A DNA stretch of 64,000 nt. It comes from Bacillus sp. cl95 (lineage in GTDB: Bacteria; Bacillota; Bacilli; Bacillales; Cytobacillaceae). Where the stretch lies: NCBI RefSeq assembly GCF_900115925.1, contig NZ_FOYF01000002.1:218099-282098 (forward strand), given 5' to 3'. The notes under the pieces were generated by a model that had not been told where the DNA came from, did not search any database, and worked only from the letters and a program-made list of their open reading frames with translations. Positions 46,038 to 54,758 of this stretch are shown piece by piece. A program made the translations under genes and the position numbers. The stretch's first letter is position 1. Each line of letters starts with the position of its first letter.

Positions 46038-46925
46038 ATGCCACAATTCTTCTTGAATAAACGTTTGATAATATTGCTTGTCAGCATTATTATTCTCGTG
46101 GCATTGATTGGGTTTTCACTAAGGGAACGTGAAAGTTTGACCTGGCCGGAGCAATTCGTGAAAGACACGACCGGCTGGGTTCAATCCCTTGTTTCAAAGC
46201 CTGCCAATTATGTTGCAGGCTTTTTTGAAAATCTCCAAGATTTGCAAAATACATACCATGAAAACGAGGAGTTGAAGACAAGAGTCGATGATCTTGTCAG
46301 ACTCGAATCACGGGTACAAAAGCTAGAAAAAGAAAATGAAGAACTGAGAGACATCCTTGATAAAAAAGACAGCCTTAGTGACTACAAGCCTCTTCAAGCA
46401 ACAGTTATCGGCAGAAGCCCTGATAATTGGCATGAGATGTTGATTATCGATAAAGGGAAAACCAGTGATATCGAGAAGAACATGGCAGTTATCACTTCAA
46501 AAGGATTGATTGGAAAAGTCAAAAATGTTAATTCTTTTACTTCTACGGTTCAGTTGATGAGTAGTGACGATGCGAAAATAACGATTTCAGCGATTGTTCA
46601 AGGTGATAAAAACGCCTATGGTTTCGTTGATGGCTACGATCAAGAAAAGAAAATGCTTTTAATAAAAAGAATTCCTTACGATGCTAAAATCGAAAAGGGA
46701 CAAAAGGTTATCACATCAGGACTTGGCGGAGTGTTTCCTGCAGGTCTTCAAATCGGTAAAGTCGTGAAGGTCATTCCTGATCAATATGGACTAAACCAAA
46801 CAGCATACGTAAAGCCGTGGGCTGATTTTTATGATATTGAAAATGTAATGGTTGTTAAGCGTAAAATGGTTAACCCGGAATTTGAAGAGATCGTTAAAGA
46901 GAAGGAGGAAGGGCAGAGTGAATAA
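46038..46925 (+). CDS. mreC: rod-shape-determining protein MreC
   Basis: Elongasome scaffold: a short cytoplasmic N-terminus, one membrane span (about 8-28), a periplasm-side coiled coil (about 66-112, ENEELKTRVDDLVRLESRV), and a beta-barrel domain with ATVIGRSPDNWHEMLIIDKG and the late GLGGVFPAGLQIGKV motif. 295 residues. Starts behind AAGAGGTG. Its end overlaps the mreD start by eight bases. Confidence 0.96.
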   Translation: MPQFFLNKRLIILLVSIIILVALIGFSLRERESLTWPEQFVKDTTGWVQSLVSKPANYVAGFFENLQDLQNTYHENEELKTRVDDLVRLESRVQKLEKENEELRDILDKKDSLSDYKPLQATVIGRSPDNWHEMLIIDKGKTSDIEKNMAVITSKGLIGKVKNVNSFTSTVQLMSSDDAKITISAIVQGDKNAYGFVDGYDQEKKMLLIKRIPYDAKIEKGQKVITSGLGGVFPAGLQIGKVVKVIPDQYGLNQTAYVKPWADFYDIENVMVVKRKMVNPEFEEIVKEKEEGQSE

Positions 46926-47436
46926 ATTCCTTCTTCCTGTTTTGTTTGTTTTCATTTTTATTTTAGAAAGCATGTTTGTCCAGTTTCTTCCTGGTCAATT
47001 ATTCGATAGCAAACGAATCTTTGTGCCGCATTTCCTTCTGACGGCGATCCTGATGTTGACGATTTTTGGTAATCGAAAATACGGAATTTTGTATGGTGCC
47101 ATCTTTGGATTATTGTTTGATATCGTTTATACAGAAATAATCGGGATCTATCTGTTCATGTTTCCATTAATTTCGTATTTGTCTGCAAAAATGATGCAGG
47201 TTTTACAGGCGAATATCTTCATCAGTATATTTGTTACCATAATCGGTATATCTTTGCTCGAATTTGGGGTATATGAACTTAATTACTTAATTTCTGTCAC
47301 AAGAATGGATATTGGAGATTTTTTTCAATTTCGCTTCCTTCCAACTCTTGTGTTGAATCTAGCATTTGTTATCATAGTAGTGTACCCCTTGAAAAGACAA
47401 TTTGAAAAATTCGCAGAGGAATTGGGGAACGATTAG
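46918..47436 (+). CDS. mreD: rod-shape-determining protein MreD
   Basis: 172-residue integral membrane protein with about five to six spans, partner of MreC. It shows the family features FLPGQLF, FVPHFLLTAILML, GILYGAIFGLLFDIVYTEIIG. The GTG at 46918 lies within the mreC end behind AAGGAGGAAGGGC. The mreBCD-minCD order is as in B. subtilis. Confidence 0.94.
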   Translation: MNKFLLPVLFVFIFILESMFVQFLPGQLFDSKRIFVPHFLLTAILMLTIFGNRKYGILYGAIFGLLFDIVYTEIIGIYLFMFPLISYLSAKMMQVLQANIFISIFVTIIGISLLEFGVYELNYLISVTRMDIGDFFQFRFLPTLVLNLAFVIIVVYPLKRQFEKFAEELGND

Positions 47437-47593
47437 AAAAGTACTTTTGACCTAAGCAAAAAAGAGGATTTAGACGCTTTCTGTCGAATTCTTTTTATAG
47501 CATTTCAATGCTGTGTACAAATATAGATTGTTTGCAGCTCGAGCTACCAACAAGGTGCTTGTGCTTTTCTTACAACCGAGGTGAATTTCCTGG

Positions 47594-48274
47594 ATGAAAA
47601 AGCGACAAAACGTGACGATTAAAGGGACAAAAGAAGGGTTAACCCTTCATCTGGATGACTTATGTTCCTATGAGGAATTAAAAAAAGAACTGAACGAAAA
47701 GCTTTCCGCGAGTTATCGCGAAAATGCTGATAAACCGCTCATGCCTGTAAAAGTAGAGGTGGGAAACCGCTATCTAACTTCGACTCAGCAAGAAGAACTA
47801 AAAACACTGATCCGCCAAAAGAAGAATTTGGTCGTTGATAGTATAGAATCGAAAGTCATGCTCAAATCAGAAGCAGAACAATTCAAGTTGGAAAATGAAG
47901 TTGTTACTGTGACAAAGATGATTCGCTCGGGACAAGTATTGGAAGTTCCCGGAGATTTATTACTGATTGGAGATGTAAATCCGGGCGGCACTGTCATGGC
48001 TGGTGGTAATATTTTTATCATGGGTAACTTGAAGGGGATTGCGCACGCTGGGTGTAATGGCAACGAAAATGCAGTCATTGCCGCCTCGGTGATGACTCCC
48101 TCGCAATTGAGGATTGCTGACTGTATTAATAGATCACCCGATCGCGAGCAAGTAGAAGAGAGACATGATATGGAATGTGCATACATAGATCATGGCGGCC
48201 TGATTGCAGTTGATAGATTGCAAGCTTTAATCCGTCTAAGACCTGAATTAACAAGATTAGAAGGGGGCGTTTAA
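47594..48274 (+). CDS. minC: septum site-determining protein MinC
   Basis: Inhibitor of FtsZ assembly that acts with MinD. 226 residues: a mixed N-terminal domain (1-100), and the C-terminal beta-helix domain with [30 protein letters not shown] (listed here only in part: GDVNPGG and AGGNIFI) and LKGIAHAG. It begins behind CCGAGGTG and its stop overlaps or abuts the minD start. A 157-base gap before it has no recognisable element. Confidence 0.95.
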   Translation: MKKRQNVTIKGTKEGLTLHLDDLCSYEELKKELNEKLSASYRENADKPLMPVKVEVGNRYLTSTQQEELKTLIRQKKNLVVDSIESKVMLKSEAEQFKLENEVVTVTKMIRSGQVLEVPGDLLLIGDVNPGGTVMAGGNIFIMGNLKGIAHAGCNGNENAVIAASVMTPSQLRIADCINRSPDREQVEERHDMECAYIDHGGLIAVDRLQALIRLRPELTRLEGGV

Positions 48275-48275
48275 T

Positions 48276-49082
48276 GTGGGAGAAGCGATAGTAGTAACAT
48301 CCGGTAAGGGCGGCGTTGGCAAGACAACAACTTCCGCTAATCTTGGAACAGCACTTGCCCTACAGGGGAAACGTGTTTGTTTAGTAGATACCGATATTGG
48401 TCTTCGTAACCTTGATGTTGTCATGGGATTAGAAAATCGCATTATTTATGACTTGGTTGACGTTGTCGAAGAACGCTGTAAAATTCATCAGGCACTTGTT
48501 AAGGACAAGCGCTTTGACGATTTGCTATACTTGTTGCCAGCTGCACAAACAACAGATAAGTCAGCTGTAGAGCCTAAACAAATGAAGAAATTAATAGATG
48601 AACTGAAGCAAGATTATGATTATATCATCATCGACTGTCCTGCAGGTATTGAGCAAGGATACAAAAATGCCGTTGCTGGAGCGGATCGAGCGATTGTCGT
48701 TACAACACCGGAAAAATCGGCTGTTCGTGATGCGGATCGTATTATTGGACTGCTGGAGAAAGAAAAAGATGTCGAGCCACCTAAGTTAGTCATTAATCGT
48801 ATCCGCAGTCATATGATGCAAAACGGTGAGATGCTTGATGTGGATGATATTACGGCACATTTATCCATTGAACTAATCGGTATTGTGGCTGATGACGAAG
48901 AAGTCATCAAGGCTTCCAATTTCGGAGAGCCGATTGCCCTTAACCCTAATAGCAAAGCTGGAATTGCTTATCGAAACATCGCCAGACGTATTCTTGGTGA
49001 GTCCATTCCATTGCAACCGCTAGATGATGCTAATAACAAAGGCGTTTTCTCAAAACTGAAGAAATTTTTTGGCGTACGCTAA
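48276..49082 (+). CDS. minD: septum site-determining ATPase MinD
   Basis: ParA-family ATPase that places MinC on the membrane at poles and septa. 268 residues with the deviant Walker A GKGGVGKTT (residues 10-18), Walker A' LVDTDIGLRNLD, Walker B IIIDCPAG, and the C-terminal amphipathic membrane-targeting helix (FSKLKKFFG). GTG start at 48276, overlapping the minC stop, behind AAGGGGGC. Confidence 0.98.
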   Translation: MGEAIVVTSGKGGVGKTTTSANLGTALALQGKRVCLVDTDIGLRNLDVVMGLENRIIYDLVDVVEERCKIHQALVKDKRFDDLLYLLPAAQTTDKSAVEPKQMKKLIDELKQDYDYIIIDCPAGIEQGYKNAVAGADRAIVVTTPEKSAVRDADRIIGLLEKEKDVEPPKLVINRIRSHMMQNGEMLDVDDITAHLSIELIGIVADDEEVIKASNFGEPIALNPNSKAGIAYRNIARRILGESIPLQPLDDANNKGVFSKLKKFFGVR

Positions 49083-49088
49083 ATGACG

Positions 49089-49122
49089 AAGACTGGGAAC
49101 GATTCCCGGTCTTTTCTTTTTG
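49089..49122 (+). terminator. Rho-independent terminator after minD
   Basis: AAGACTGGGAA / TTCCCGGTCTT (one G-T), loop CGA, followed by TTCTTTTT. Confidence 0.92.
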
Positions 49123-49127
49123 TAAAA

Positions 49128-49268
49128 GGATCTTTTCTAAAAGATTGGTTTTTTTTGGAATAAGTTTTGTGAAAGTAAACCTATTAGTTGATTGAAGCGA
49201 GCATCCTGGAGCGGAAATCAACCACTACTTCAATTTATTAAATAGCAACAAAGTTAATGAAAACAGCC
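49128..49268 (+). mobile_element. decayed MITE-like element, copy 3
   Basis: 141-bp element between minD and spoIVFA. It begins GGATCTTTTCTAAAAG and ends CAAAGTTAATGAAAACAGCC, degenerate versions of the copy 2 ends. Inside lies GATTGAAGCGAGCATCCTGG and GAGCGGAAATCAACC, a remnant of the same core as copies 1 and 4. The flanking octamers differ by one base (TTGTAAAA 49120-49127, TTATAAAA 49269-49276), consistent with an old insertion. Confidence 0.7.
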
Positions 49269-49314
49269 TTATAAAAAAATCTCTTGGCTTCTCGTCCTCT
49301 TTCTTATAAACAAA

Positions 49315-49344
49315 GTCATACCTGAGGTGGACAACTCATACAAT
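49315..49344 (+). promoter_or_regulatory. sigma-E promoter of spoIVFAB
   Basis: GTCATAC at 49315-49321 and CATACAAT at 49337-49344, 15 bases apart; the -10 is a full match to the sigma-E consensus CATACAnT. The spoIVF operon is sigma-E-dependent in B. subtilis. Confidence 0.78.
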
Positions 49345-49377
49345 CTTACTAAAAGAGCTTAAAGGGTTGGTGGGATA

Positions 49378-50154
49378 ATGTCTAAATCGGATGAAATCAA
49401 AAAACGAATAGCCAATCGTAAAAAAGAGAGGGAGCGTTCAGACAAAAAAAATCCAAGTCGTTCCTACTGGCCTGCAGATGATGAAAAATACGGATTCAAT
49501 CAAGTATCTTCGTTTGAGGCAGCTCCAGGCAGTGATGACCATCCTCTTTTTCAAAAAGAAGTGTTTCTATTCAAGATTCTAGCCTCGGTTTGCTTATTCC
49601 TTGCCGTTGCCATTCTTTTCCGAAATCAATCAACCGCGTTTGATACGACAAGGGAATTTGTCAAAAAGGGGATGGGACAGGAATTTCAATTTGCGGCAGT
49701 TTCAGAGTGGTATGAAGGAAAGTTTGGAAAACCACTAGCTTTACTACCTTTATCAGGAAGTGATAAGAAGGAAACGGTGGATACGGAACAGGAATACGCT
49801 TTGCCTGCATCCGGCAGAATCCTTGAAAACTTCGAGAAAAATGGACAAGGCATCATGATCGAAACGGAAAAAGGCAATCCAGTTGAAACGATGAATGAAG
49901 GACTGGTCGTGTTTGCAAGCGTGAAAGAGGGAATCGGAAAAACGGTCATCATTCAACACGCGGATAAAAGTGAATCTTGGTATGGGAATCTTGACGATAT
50001 TTCTGTGAACCTATATGAGTATGTAAAAAAGGGCACGGAAGTTGGAACGGCATCGGTAACTCAAGGTGAAGACAAGACAAAAGGAGAATTCTACTTTGCT
50101 ATAAAAAAGGATGATAACTTTGTAGACCCAGTTCCGGTGATTCGTTTTGAATAA
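49378..50154 (+). CDS. spoIVFA: stage IV sporulation protein SpoIVFA
   Basis: Regulator that holds the pro-sigma-K protease SpoIVFB inactive in the outer forespore membrane until the SpoIVB signal. 258 residues: a basic cytoplasmic N-terminus (1-60), one membrane span (about 63-82), and an extracellular M23-like fold (about 138-258, GRILENFEKNGQGIMIETEKG, KTVIIQHADKSESWYGNL). The zinc-binding HxGxD-type and HxH residues needed for peptidase activity are absent, as expected for a regulatory version. The ribosome site is GGTTGGTGGG. Confidence 0.93.
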   Translation: MSKSDEIKKRIANRKKERERSDKKNPSRSYWPADDEKYGFNQVSSFEAAPGSDDHPLFQKEVFLFKILASVCLFLAVAILFRNQSTAFDTTREFVKKGMGQEFQFAAVSEWYEGKFGKPLALLPLSGSDKKETVDTEQEYALPASGRILENFEKNGQGIMIETEKGNPVETMNEGLVVFASVKEGIGKTVIIQHADKSESWYGNLDDISVNLYEYVKKGTEVGTASVTQGEDKTKGEFYFAIKKDDNFVDPVPVIRFE

Positions 50155-51013
50155 AACAATGAGCCTGCTTCAACATATTCGTATACATCCCCTATTATGG
50201 ATTGTGATGGGGGTTGCGGTGTTGACAGCCCATTTTATGGAATTGTGTTTATTGCTCATCATTGTATTTGTCCATGAGATGGGACATGCAGCTGCGGCAT
50301 CATTTTATTCATGGAGAATCAAAAGTATTTCCCTCCTTCCTTTTGGGGGGGTGGTAGAAATGGACGAACATGGAAATCGTCCGCTCAAACAAGAAGCGGT
50401 TGTCATTTTGGCAGGTCCTTTTCAGCATGTGTGGATGGTAGCCGTAGCTACGATTCTCTTTCAGTTTGCGATGATCCCCGAACATCTTTTTTATTTGTTT
50501 TTGCAATATAATGGGATGATTTTGTTTTTTAATTTATTGCCGATATGGCCATTGGATGGAGGAAAGTTTGTCTTCTTATTGTTTTCCCGCATCAAACCTT
50601 TTCCAGATGCTCATCGGCTTTCGCTTTATGTTTCAATGATTTCGCTTTTCTTCATGGTTATCTTGACCCTATTGGGAGGTCCTACAAATTTAAACAGCTG
50701 GATTATTATCTGCTTCTTAGCATTTTCTCTCTATCATGAATGGAAACAAAGGCGTTATGTATTTATGAGATTTCTAATTGAAAGATATTATGGGAAAAAG
50801 GGCGACCTCCAACAATTGAAGCCTCTTATCGTGGCAGAAACAGATCTTCTTGCCAATGTACTCGAGAAGTTTCACCGAGGGTGTAAGCACCCCATTGTGG
50901 TCGAAAAAGCAGGTCATGAAAAACGCGTTCTTGATGAAAATGAAGTTTTGCATGCCTTTTTTGCAGAGAAACGTGTAAGTGACAAAATAGCCGATCTTCT
51001 ATATTCTTATTAA
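50147..51013 (+). CDS. spoIVFB: pro-sigma-K processing intramembrane metalloprotease SpoIVFB
   Basis: S2P-type protease that cleaves pro-sigma-K in the mother cell. 288 residues: about six membrane spans, zinc motif HEMGH (about 43-47), NLLPIWPLDGGK with the third ligand aspartate (about 129-140), and a C-terminal CBS domain (RGCKHPIVVEK ... LDENEVLHAFF), which senses ATP in B. subtilis. The TTG at 50147 (overlapping spoIVFA by eight bases) gives MNKT..., matching the B. subtilis start MNKW. The stop codon lies within the direct repeat that flanks MITE copy 4. Confidence 0.95.
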   Translation: MNKTMSLLQHIRIHPLLWIVMGVAVLTAHFMELCLLLIIVFVHEMGHAAAASFYSWRIKSISLLPFGGVVEMDEHGNRPLKQEAVVILAGPFQHVWMVAVATILFQFAMIPEHLFYLFLQYNGMILFFNLLPIWPLDGGKFVFLLFSRIKPFPDAHRLSLYVSMISLFFMVILTLLGGPTNLNSWIIICFLAFSLYHEWKQRRYVFMRFLIERYYGKKGDLQQLKPLIVAETDLLANVLEKFHRGCKHPIVVEKAGHEKRVLDENEVLHAFFAEKRVSDKIADLLYSY

Positions 51014-51016
51014 AAT

Positions 51017-51340
51017 GTCTGTTAAAGCTCATTGTTGATTTTGTCACTTTGTTGATTGGAGCGGAAGGCGCTTGACTCCTCGAAAATCCTCCATTATGCT
51101 ATCGCATAATATCGTGCGATGTAAATTCAAGGAAGAATTCCTTGTGCTATCGCATTTTCTTCGTGCGTGGGTTATTTCGAGGAAGATTATCAATGTCCTG
51201 AGGGATGAGCGTTACAGGTGAGACCCCGCAGGAGCGATAGCGACGAGGAGGCTCGGCGAACGCCCCCAAGACGAATTTGCTTATTCGTAGCGGAAAGCAA
51301 GCGACTGGAACGGAAATCAACAGGCAAGTATTACAGAGCC
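51017..51340 (+). mobile_element. MITE-like element with nested insertions, copy 4
   Basis: 324-bp version of copy 1, flanked by ATTAAAAT on both sides (51009-51016 and 51341-51348). Ends are TCTGTTAAAG and TTACAGAGCC. Compared with copy 1 it carries two extra blocks. A block of about 118 bp (near 51081-51198) holds two copies of TGCTATCGCAT 48 bp apart (51097, 51145), each followed by a TCGTGCG. A short perfect hairpin insert (ACGAAT...ATTCGT, 51271-51288) is the second. The first block is itself bounded by CTCGAAAAT and ATTTCGAGG, which are inverted. It fills most of the 386-base gap before the RNase G gene; no coding capacity. Confidence 0.85.
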
Positions 51341-51399
51341 ATTAAAATAGAAATTCAGATATAATAAAGGTAAGAATGACTTGAAGTGAGGACTTAAAT

Positions 51400-52851
51400 T
51401 TGGATACATTAATTATTAATTACGCGGCAACTGAAAAACGATATGCCTTTTTAAGAAATGGTAAGGTTGAAAAAATATATATAGAACAACCCAAACAGCA
51501 ATCATTAGTAGGAAATATTTATTATGGAACTGTCACGAAGGTTCTTCCGGGGATGAACGCTGTCTTTGTTGATATCGGAGAAGAGAAACAAGCTTATTTA
51601 CACCGTGATAAGCTTGTTTCTTATGCGGTGGCCAGTAACGAGAAAGGCACCAAGGAAAATAAGACGGTATCATCATTCGTTCATCAAGGTGAACGGCTTC
51701 TTGTACAAGTCGAAAAGGATGAAGCAGGTACAAAAGGTGCGCGCTTAACGGGAATCATTGAACTTTCAGGAAGCCATATCGTATATATGCCAAATGGCCG
51801 TTATGTAGCAGTATCCAAAAAAATTCAGCCTGAAGATAAGAATGTAGGTTGGCGCAATTTTGGGGCGAGTGTAAAAGAAGAAAATGAAGGTATCCTCTTT
51901 CGTACTTCTTGTGAAAATCAAACGCATGAAACGATACAGTCTGAGTTAGAAGAACTTCGACAACAATATGCCGAGATAATGAGAAAAACGCAAGGCATGA
52001 AAAAAACAGGAGTGCTTCTCAGAACGGATAATTTTCAAGAAGAACTCATAGATGTCATGACTAAAATGGGACAGGGTGAAGTGATTGTAGATGACCCGGA
52101 ATTAAAGAAAAAGCTTCAAAAGATAATGGAACTTCAAGATTCCAATCTTACGTTTACTTACTATCGCGGGAAAGAAAGCATATTTCATGCCTTTCAGCTT
52201 GAAAACGAAATCGATAAAGCGTTGAAAAGGATGGTATGGCTCGATTCCGGGGCTTATCTTGTGATAGATGAAACCGAAGCCTTAACGATAATAGATGTTA
52301 ATACAGGCAAATTTTCAGGGAAAACGGATTTACGCGATACTGTGAAGAAGACAAATCTGTTAGCTGCAGCAGAAGCAGTCAGACAGCTTCGTTTAAGGGA
52401 TATTGGTGGCATTGTTCTAATTGACTTCATTGACATGAAATACGATAAAGATCGTGAAGAAGTGGCGCAAAAAGTGTTAATGGAATTGAAAAAAGATGAG
52501 AAACAAACAAAAGTGCTCGGTTTTACATCATTGGGCATTCTTCAAATAACGAGAAAGAAAACGAAGCCTAGTTTACTGGAATCGATGACGGAGCGTTGTC
52601 ATGTTTGTGACGGGACAGGCCGAGTTCAAAGTTCGGAATCCATTGCATTTCAACTTGAACGAGAACTTTGGGAAAATAAACATTCCGATTACTCTTCGCT
52701 TTGGATCGAGACGACAGCGGAAGTGAAGAAATTGCTTGAAGGTGAAGGTGGAGTACATCTAAAAAGGCTTGAAGACGCCATAGGATTGACCATCCATCTA
52801 GAAGTTGTTTCGAGCATAAAGCCTTTCTATCACATAAAGAAATTCAGTTGA
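51400..52851 (+). CDS. rng: ribonuclease E/G family endoribonuclease
   Basis: Single-strand endoribonuclease for rRNA and mRNA maturation. 483 residues, RNase G-sized, without the long RNase E scaffold. It shows an S1 domain (about 38-118, GNIYYGTVTKVLPGMNAVFVDIG), the catalytic DNase I-like subdomain with IIDVNTGKFSG (metal aspartate about 303) and IVLIDFIDMK (aspartate about 346), and the Zn-link CHVCDGTG (about 403-410). The start is TTG 51400 after GTGAGGAC. B. subtilis lacks an RNase E/G and relies on RNase Y and RNase J, so this gene is a notable difference. Confidence 0.92.
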   Translation: MDTLIINYAATEKRYAFLRNGKVEKIYIEQPKQQSLVGNIYYGTVTKVLPGMNAVFVDIGEEKQAYLHRDKLVSYAVASNEKGTKENKTVSSFVHQGERLLVQVEKDEAGTKGARLTGIIELSGSHIVYMPNGRYVAVSKKIQPEDKNVGWRNFGASVKEENEGILFRTSCENQTHETIQSELEELRQQYAEIMRKTQGMKKTGVLLRTDNFQEELIDVMTKMGQGEVIVDDPELKKKLQKIMELQDSNLTFTYYRGKESIFHAFQLENEIDKALKRMVWLDSGAYLVIDETEALTIIDVNTGKFSGKTDLRDTVKKTNLLAAAEAVRQLRLRDIGGIVLIDFIDMKYDKDREEVAQKVLMELKKDEKQTKVLGFTSLGILQITRKKTKPSLLESMTERCHVCDGTGRVQSSESIAFQLERELWENKHSDYSSLWIETTAEVKKLLEGEGGVHLKRLEDAIGLTIHLEVVSSIKPFYHIKKFS

Positions 52852-52898
52852 GTTTTCTCTAAGTAAAGTTGGATACAATCTAATATGAATAATTTCTG

Positions 52899-52928
52899 TT
52901 GACATGTTTCTTTATAATATGATAGTAT
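52899..52928 (+). promoter_or_regulatory. promoter of the rplU operon
   Basis: TTGACA at 52899-52904, 18 bases, TAGTAT at 52923-52928; a TATGAT at 52918-52923 overlaps. The transcript would begin just before the L21 leader. Confidence 0.65.
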
Positions 52929-52940
52929 TTTCATGTTATG

Positions 52941-53040
52941 TTTGTAGCGCACCCGCTACAACCGCACAGATCAGGTATTAAGCTTTTGCGATTCGCAAAT
53001 GCGATCTCGCGAGAACACCTGTTGATGGCGAGTCTGAGTA
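52941..53040 (+). ncRNA. ribosomal protein L21 leader
   Basis: Structured leader before rplU, of the type described for many Firmicutes. The hairpin TTTGTAGCGCACCCGCTACA is at its start, then a second arm where AGATCAGGT pairs with ACACCTGTT-type sequence around a GCGATTCGCAAATGCGATC inner stem. It is thought to bind L21 and control the operon. Confidence 0.8.
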
Positions 53041-53058
53041 AACAAGGAGGTGCAGTTC

Positions 53059-53367
53059 ATGTACGCAATTATCGAGACTGGCGGTAAGCAAGTAAAGGTA
53101 GAAGCTGGCCAAGCTATCTACATTGAAAAACTTAACGTTGAAGAAGGCGAAACAGTTACTTTTGACAAGGTTCTTTTCGTTGGCGGAGATAATGTAAAAG
53201 TAGGAAGCCCACTAGTTGAAGGCGCTACGGTTACTGCTAAAGTTGAAAAACAAGGCCGTCAAAAGAAAATCGTTGTTTTCAAGTACAAAGCTAAGAAAAA
53301 CAATCGTAAAAAGCAAGGTCATCGTCAACCATACACTAAAGTTGTTATCGAAGCAATCAACGCGTAA
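53059..53367 (+). CDS. rplU: 50S ribosomal protein L21
   Basis: 102-residue ribosomal protein. [16 protein letters not shown] at the start and the C-terminal [15 protein letters not shown] block (here [15 protein letters not shown]) identify it. The start at 53059 follows AAGGAGGTGCAGTTC; an in-frame ATG at 53050 sits inside that ribosome site. First gene of rplU-prp-rpmA. Confidence 0.98.
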   Translation: MYAIIETGGKQVKVEAGQAIYIEKLNVEEGETVTFDKVLFVGGDNVKVGSPLVEGATVTAKVEKQGRQKKIVVFKYKAKKNNRKKQGHRQPYTKVVIEAINA

Positions 53368-53381
53368 GGTTTTGTAAATCG

Positions 53382-53726
53382 ATGATTCGAGTTACATTTA
53401 ATCGTACTGAATCCGGGAACATTCGATCGTTTACGATGAGCGGTCATGCCGACTTTGCCAAACGTGGCAAAGATATTGTATGTGCAGGTGCATCTGCCGT
53501 TTCGTTTGGAGCGGTTAACTCCATCATTCAATTGACGGGTTACACACCTGACATTCAACAAGGAAAAGATGGCTTTCTGAAATGCTCTTTTTCCGATACC
53601 TTATCGGAGGATGTGCAGGCAAAAGTTCAACTTCTTCTTGAAGGAATGATTGTTTCGCTTCAAACGATTGAAAAAGATTACGGAAAGCACATAAAAATTA
53701 CCTTCAAAAAGCAGGAGGTGGAATAA
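53382..53726 (+). CDS. prp: cysteine protease Prp (YsxB), processes L27
   Basis: Removes the N-terminal extension of ribosomal protein L27 in Firmicutes. 114 residues with the catalytic histidine in SGHADFA (about residue 22) and the catalytic cysteine in DIVCAGASA (about 34). It lies between rplU and rpmA; its stop is directly followed by the rpmA ATG, and AGGAGGTGG at its end serves rpmA. Confidence 0.95.
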   Translation: MIRVTFNRTESGNIRSFTMSGHADFAKRGKDIVCAGASAVSFGAVNSIIQLTGYTPDIQQGKDGFLKCSFSDTLSEDVQAKVQLLLEGMIVSLQTIEKDYGKHIKITFKKQEVE

Positions 53727-54017
<291 letters not shown>

Positions 54018-54025
54018 GCTATGTT

Positions 54026-54063
54026 AGAAAACTCTAACCGTAACGGTTAGAGTTTTCTTTTTT
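54026..54063 (+). terminator. Rho-independent terminator after rpmA
   Basis: AGAAAACTCTAACCG / CGGTTAGAGTTTTCT perfect stem with a tiny loop and six Ts. Confidence 0.95.
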
Positions 54064-54145
54064 GGCTAAATTTGCTTACTATACTGCTATTTTTTGATAT
54101 ACTATCAGAAAGTAGGCTACTGACTCGTAAAGTAGGAGAGCAAGC

Positions 54146-54688
54146 ATGGAAAAAGAATGGGGAATTATTGAGGTTTTAAAACACTCTCGCCATGATTGGC
54201 TGAATAAGCTTCAATTAATCAAGGGAAATCTTGATTTGAACAGAATAGAGCGGGCTAAAGAAGTAATCCATGAAATTATTATGGAAGCACAACAGGAAAC
54301 GAAGCTGACGAATCTGAACACATCAAAATTGACGGCTTTATTATTGAGTGCCAATTGGGATAAACATATGTTTCAATTGGAGTTTGATGTTCTACATGAA
54401 TGTGGAGCCTTGAATTTTGATGATGAAATGTTGGCGGATTGGACAGAGGGTCTTTTCGCTTGTCTCGATCAGTCCATTGAACCTTTTCAGGAGAATCACT
54501 TATCGATCTCAATTGAAAAGTGTGATGACGGAGCCCGTTTCTTTTTTGATTTTAGAGGAATAATAATTAATAAAGAACTGATAGAAGGTTTTTTGGCGAA
54601 TGACAAAAAGAAAAATTTTGTAATGGTCCAAAGAGAACTTTCTGAACAGGAACTCGCACTTGAAATTTTTGTACCAATCTCAGGCTGA
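54146..54688 (+). CDS. spo0B: sporulation phosphotransferase Spo0B
   Basis: Passes phosphate from Spo0F to Spo0A in the sporulation phosphorelay. 180 residues: a helical-hairpin dimerisation domain with the phosphorylated histidine in LKHSRHDWLNKLQLIKGNL (about residue 16), then a degenerate histidine-kinase-like C-terminal domain lacking ATP-binding boxes. It sits before obg, as in B. subtilis spo0B-obg. Confidence 0.93.
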   Translation: MEKEWGIIEVLKHSRHDWLNKLQLIKGNLDLNRIERAKEVIHEIIMEAQQETKLTNLNTSKLTALLLSANWDKHMFQLEFDVLHECGALNFDDEMLADWTEGLFACLDQSIEPFQENHLSISIEKCDDGARFFFDFRGIIINKELIEGFLANDKKKNFVMVQRELSEQELALEIFVPISG

Positions 54689-54758
54689 ATGGTGTAAAAA
54701 TGCGATTCTCGTCGCTTCATCAGTTTCCTTTACATAATGCGGACGGGAGGAAGACAAA

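Noticed and set aside
47437..47593. Another MITE copy before minC
   Set aside because: I found neither the GGCT-type ends nor flanking octamers in this 157-base gap.
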